A DNA stretch of 64,000 bases from Tetrahymena thermophila SB210 (taxonomy: Eukaryota > Ciliophora > Oligohymenophorea > Hymenostomatida > Tetrahymenidae), in NCBI RefSeq assembly GCF_000189635.1, contig NW_002476481.1:1116001-1180000 (forward strand), read 5' to 3'. Position numbers and translations under genes: made by a program. The notes below the pieces were generated by a model. The model made no database searches. It saw only the letters and a list, made by a program, of their open reading frames with translations, and was not told where the DNA came from. Shown here piece by piece: positions 62,936 through 64,000 of the stretch. Each line of letters opens with the position of its first letter. Position 1 is the first letter of the stretch.

Positions 62936-64000
62936 ATGTTTAGACAAAAAAGCCCAAGAAAGTCAACTACTTATAATTAGGAAAGATTTGATGATGGACC
63001 TTAGTTTGCTTTAGTTCTAAATAGCGATCTTTCTTAAATACAAATATCAACCATATCTAAATAGTTTAGTATGTATGGGTTGAAAGTATTATAAACACAA
63101 TCTTTAGATAGGAAGAAAAATATTCTTTTCATAGAGCTTTCAAACATATTGACAGTCTTCACAGAAGCTTAAGAGCTTTAAATCAGAAAGAATTACAAGC
63201 TTTCTAAGACTTAAATACAAGCGAACGAGCTAATGTTGATTAAAGCATAAAATCAGTATAATATTGAGGTTAATAGTCCTGAATCTTAAAAATCAGATTA
63301 TTATAGAATTGACTAGATTTTGAATAATATCTAAAATCCAATGGATGATTCTGAAGAATTAAACAGCAATTAGAATGGGGGAAGTGCAGGACAAAGTTAA
63401 GCCACTTTTTAGGAAAAAAAAGATAAAGTTGCTTCAAAATAATAATAATACTTTAGATTTGACTCTGCTTCTCCAACACAAAGAAGCTTGCTTTAAAAAT
63501 TGGAAAAAGCAAACAAAGAAACAAATGGTTATAAGTAAAATTAACTTTAATAAAACTAACAAGAAACTTTTGAGCTACTTACAAAGTAATCAAATCAAGA
63601 AAAACCTAGTTAAAATGGACATTCTAATTAAATAAATGGAACGACTAAAACTTACAATAAAAAAATAAGTAAAGAAGAATAGGTTAAATTATTAGAAAAA
63701 ATAGATCCTAGAATTTAATAATATGAGAAATTGAATGTTATCAAAACTGAAATGCTCTATGATTTAGATAAGGAAGGAAATGTTATCATGTCTAAAAGAG
63801 GTTTAGGAATTTTCACTCCTGCAGAAAGACTTCGAATAACTTATTCTTACATGAATAAAATTCGAATTAAAGATTTAAGATTTTTGGAGTTTTTATAAGA
63901 ATAGCAGTTGATAACAGAAATAATCCCTTTGCATGAAAAAAATGCTGCTATAAGCGATTCGATTCAGTCAATAGAGGATTACTATGGAGAGAATATATCA
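62936..64000 (+). CDS. Uncharacterised protein, 3' end beyond the window
   Basis: The frame opens at ATG 62936 and stays open in the ciliate code through the right edge (355 codons seen), so the gene is truncated only by the window. The N-terminus is basic (Arg/Lys/Ser) and contains FDDGPQFAL. A long Gln/Asn/Ser/Lys low-complexity section follows (about residues 115-240). From about residue 245 the sequence becomes ordered, with helical charged segments (LLEKIDPRI, TPAERLRITYSYMNK). No known domain was recognised. A decayed copy of its 5' end lies about 505 bp upstream. Confidence 0.75.

Noticed and set aside
1-64000. Telomere repeats, chromosome-breakage 15-mer, CRISPR arrays, retroelement reverse transcriptase or integrase
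   Set aside because: None was found: no C4A2/G4T2 repeats, no match to the Tetrahymena breakage consensus, no spaced direct repeats, and no coding sequence with polymerase or integrase motifs.

Overview
The window reads as macronuclear DNA of an oligohymenophorean ciliate, most likely Tetrahymena or a close relative. In-frame TAA and TAG sit at glutamine-like positions in recognisable proteins (kinase, SDR, DNAAF11, LRR and kelch genes) and every gene ends at TGA. Introns are short, AT-rich and GT-AG; intergenic DNA is extremely AT-rich; poly-N and poly-Q tracts are common. Standard-code ORF calls fragment almost every gene, so the models here were read by eye with TAA/TAG = Gln, using splice phase and family homology to place introns. 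I saw no tRNA or rRNA gene, no CRISPR array and no C4A2 telomere.

Layout. 1-5 kb: a novel 543-aa protein, then 3.3 kb of spacer. 5.2-9 kb: a degenerate protein kinase fused to 14 TPRs. 11-13 kb: a nine-exon RS-rich protein. 13.8 kb: a small inverted-repeat element with a target-site duplication. 14.3-17.2 kb: two tandem kelch genes (minus strand). 18.4-25.6 kb: a seven-exon, 2026-aa membrane protein of the ciliate TmcB/PAS type. 27.0-28.9 kb: a 12-exon gene carrying one leucine-rich repeat per exon, with its 3' end tandemly repeated. 29.3-32.4 kb: two tandem carbonyl-reductase-like SDR genes. 32.8 kb: a tail-anchored cytochrome-b5-like gene with an apparent frameshift. 34.7-39.6 kb: a MAPKKK with a very long Asn/Gln-rich N-terminus. 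40.7-42.6 kb: DNAAF11 (LRRC6), a ciliary dynein-arm assembly factor. 44.4-50.4 kb: an 1874-aa EF-hand/coiled-coil protein. 51.4-53.7 kb: a NUFIP1-like protein. 54.5 kb: a small secreted or membrane protein. 55.5-61.5 kb: three tandem paralogues of a propeller-like family. 62.9-64 kb: a novel gene running off the right edge.

Two themes recur. First, local tandem duplication: whole-gene families (kelch x2, SDR x2, propeller-like x3) and three partial duplications of about 490-510 bp in which only a gene end was copied and the copy is decaying (26.1-27.1, 50.7-51.7, 62.4-63.1 kb). Second, modular repeats within genes (14 TPRs of exactly 42 residues; 11 LRR exons of 90-93 nt all flanked by phase-2 introns). 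The genes do not form a pathway; they are independent eukaryotic transcription units.
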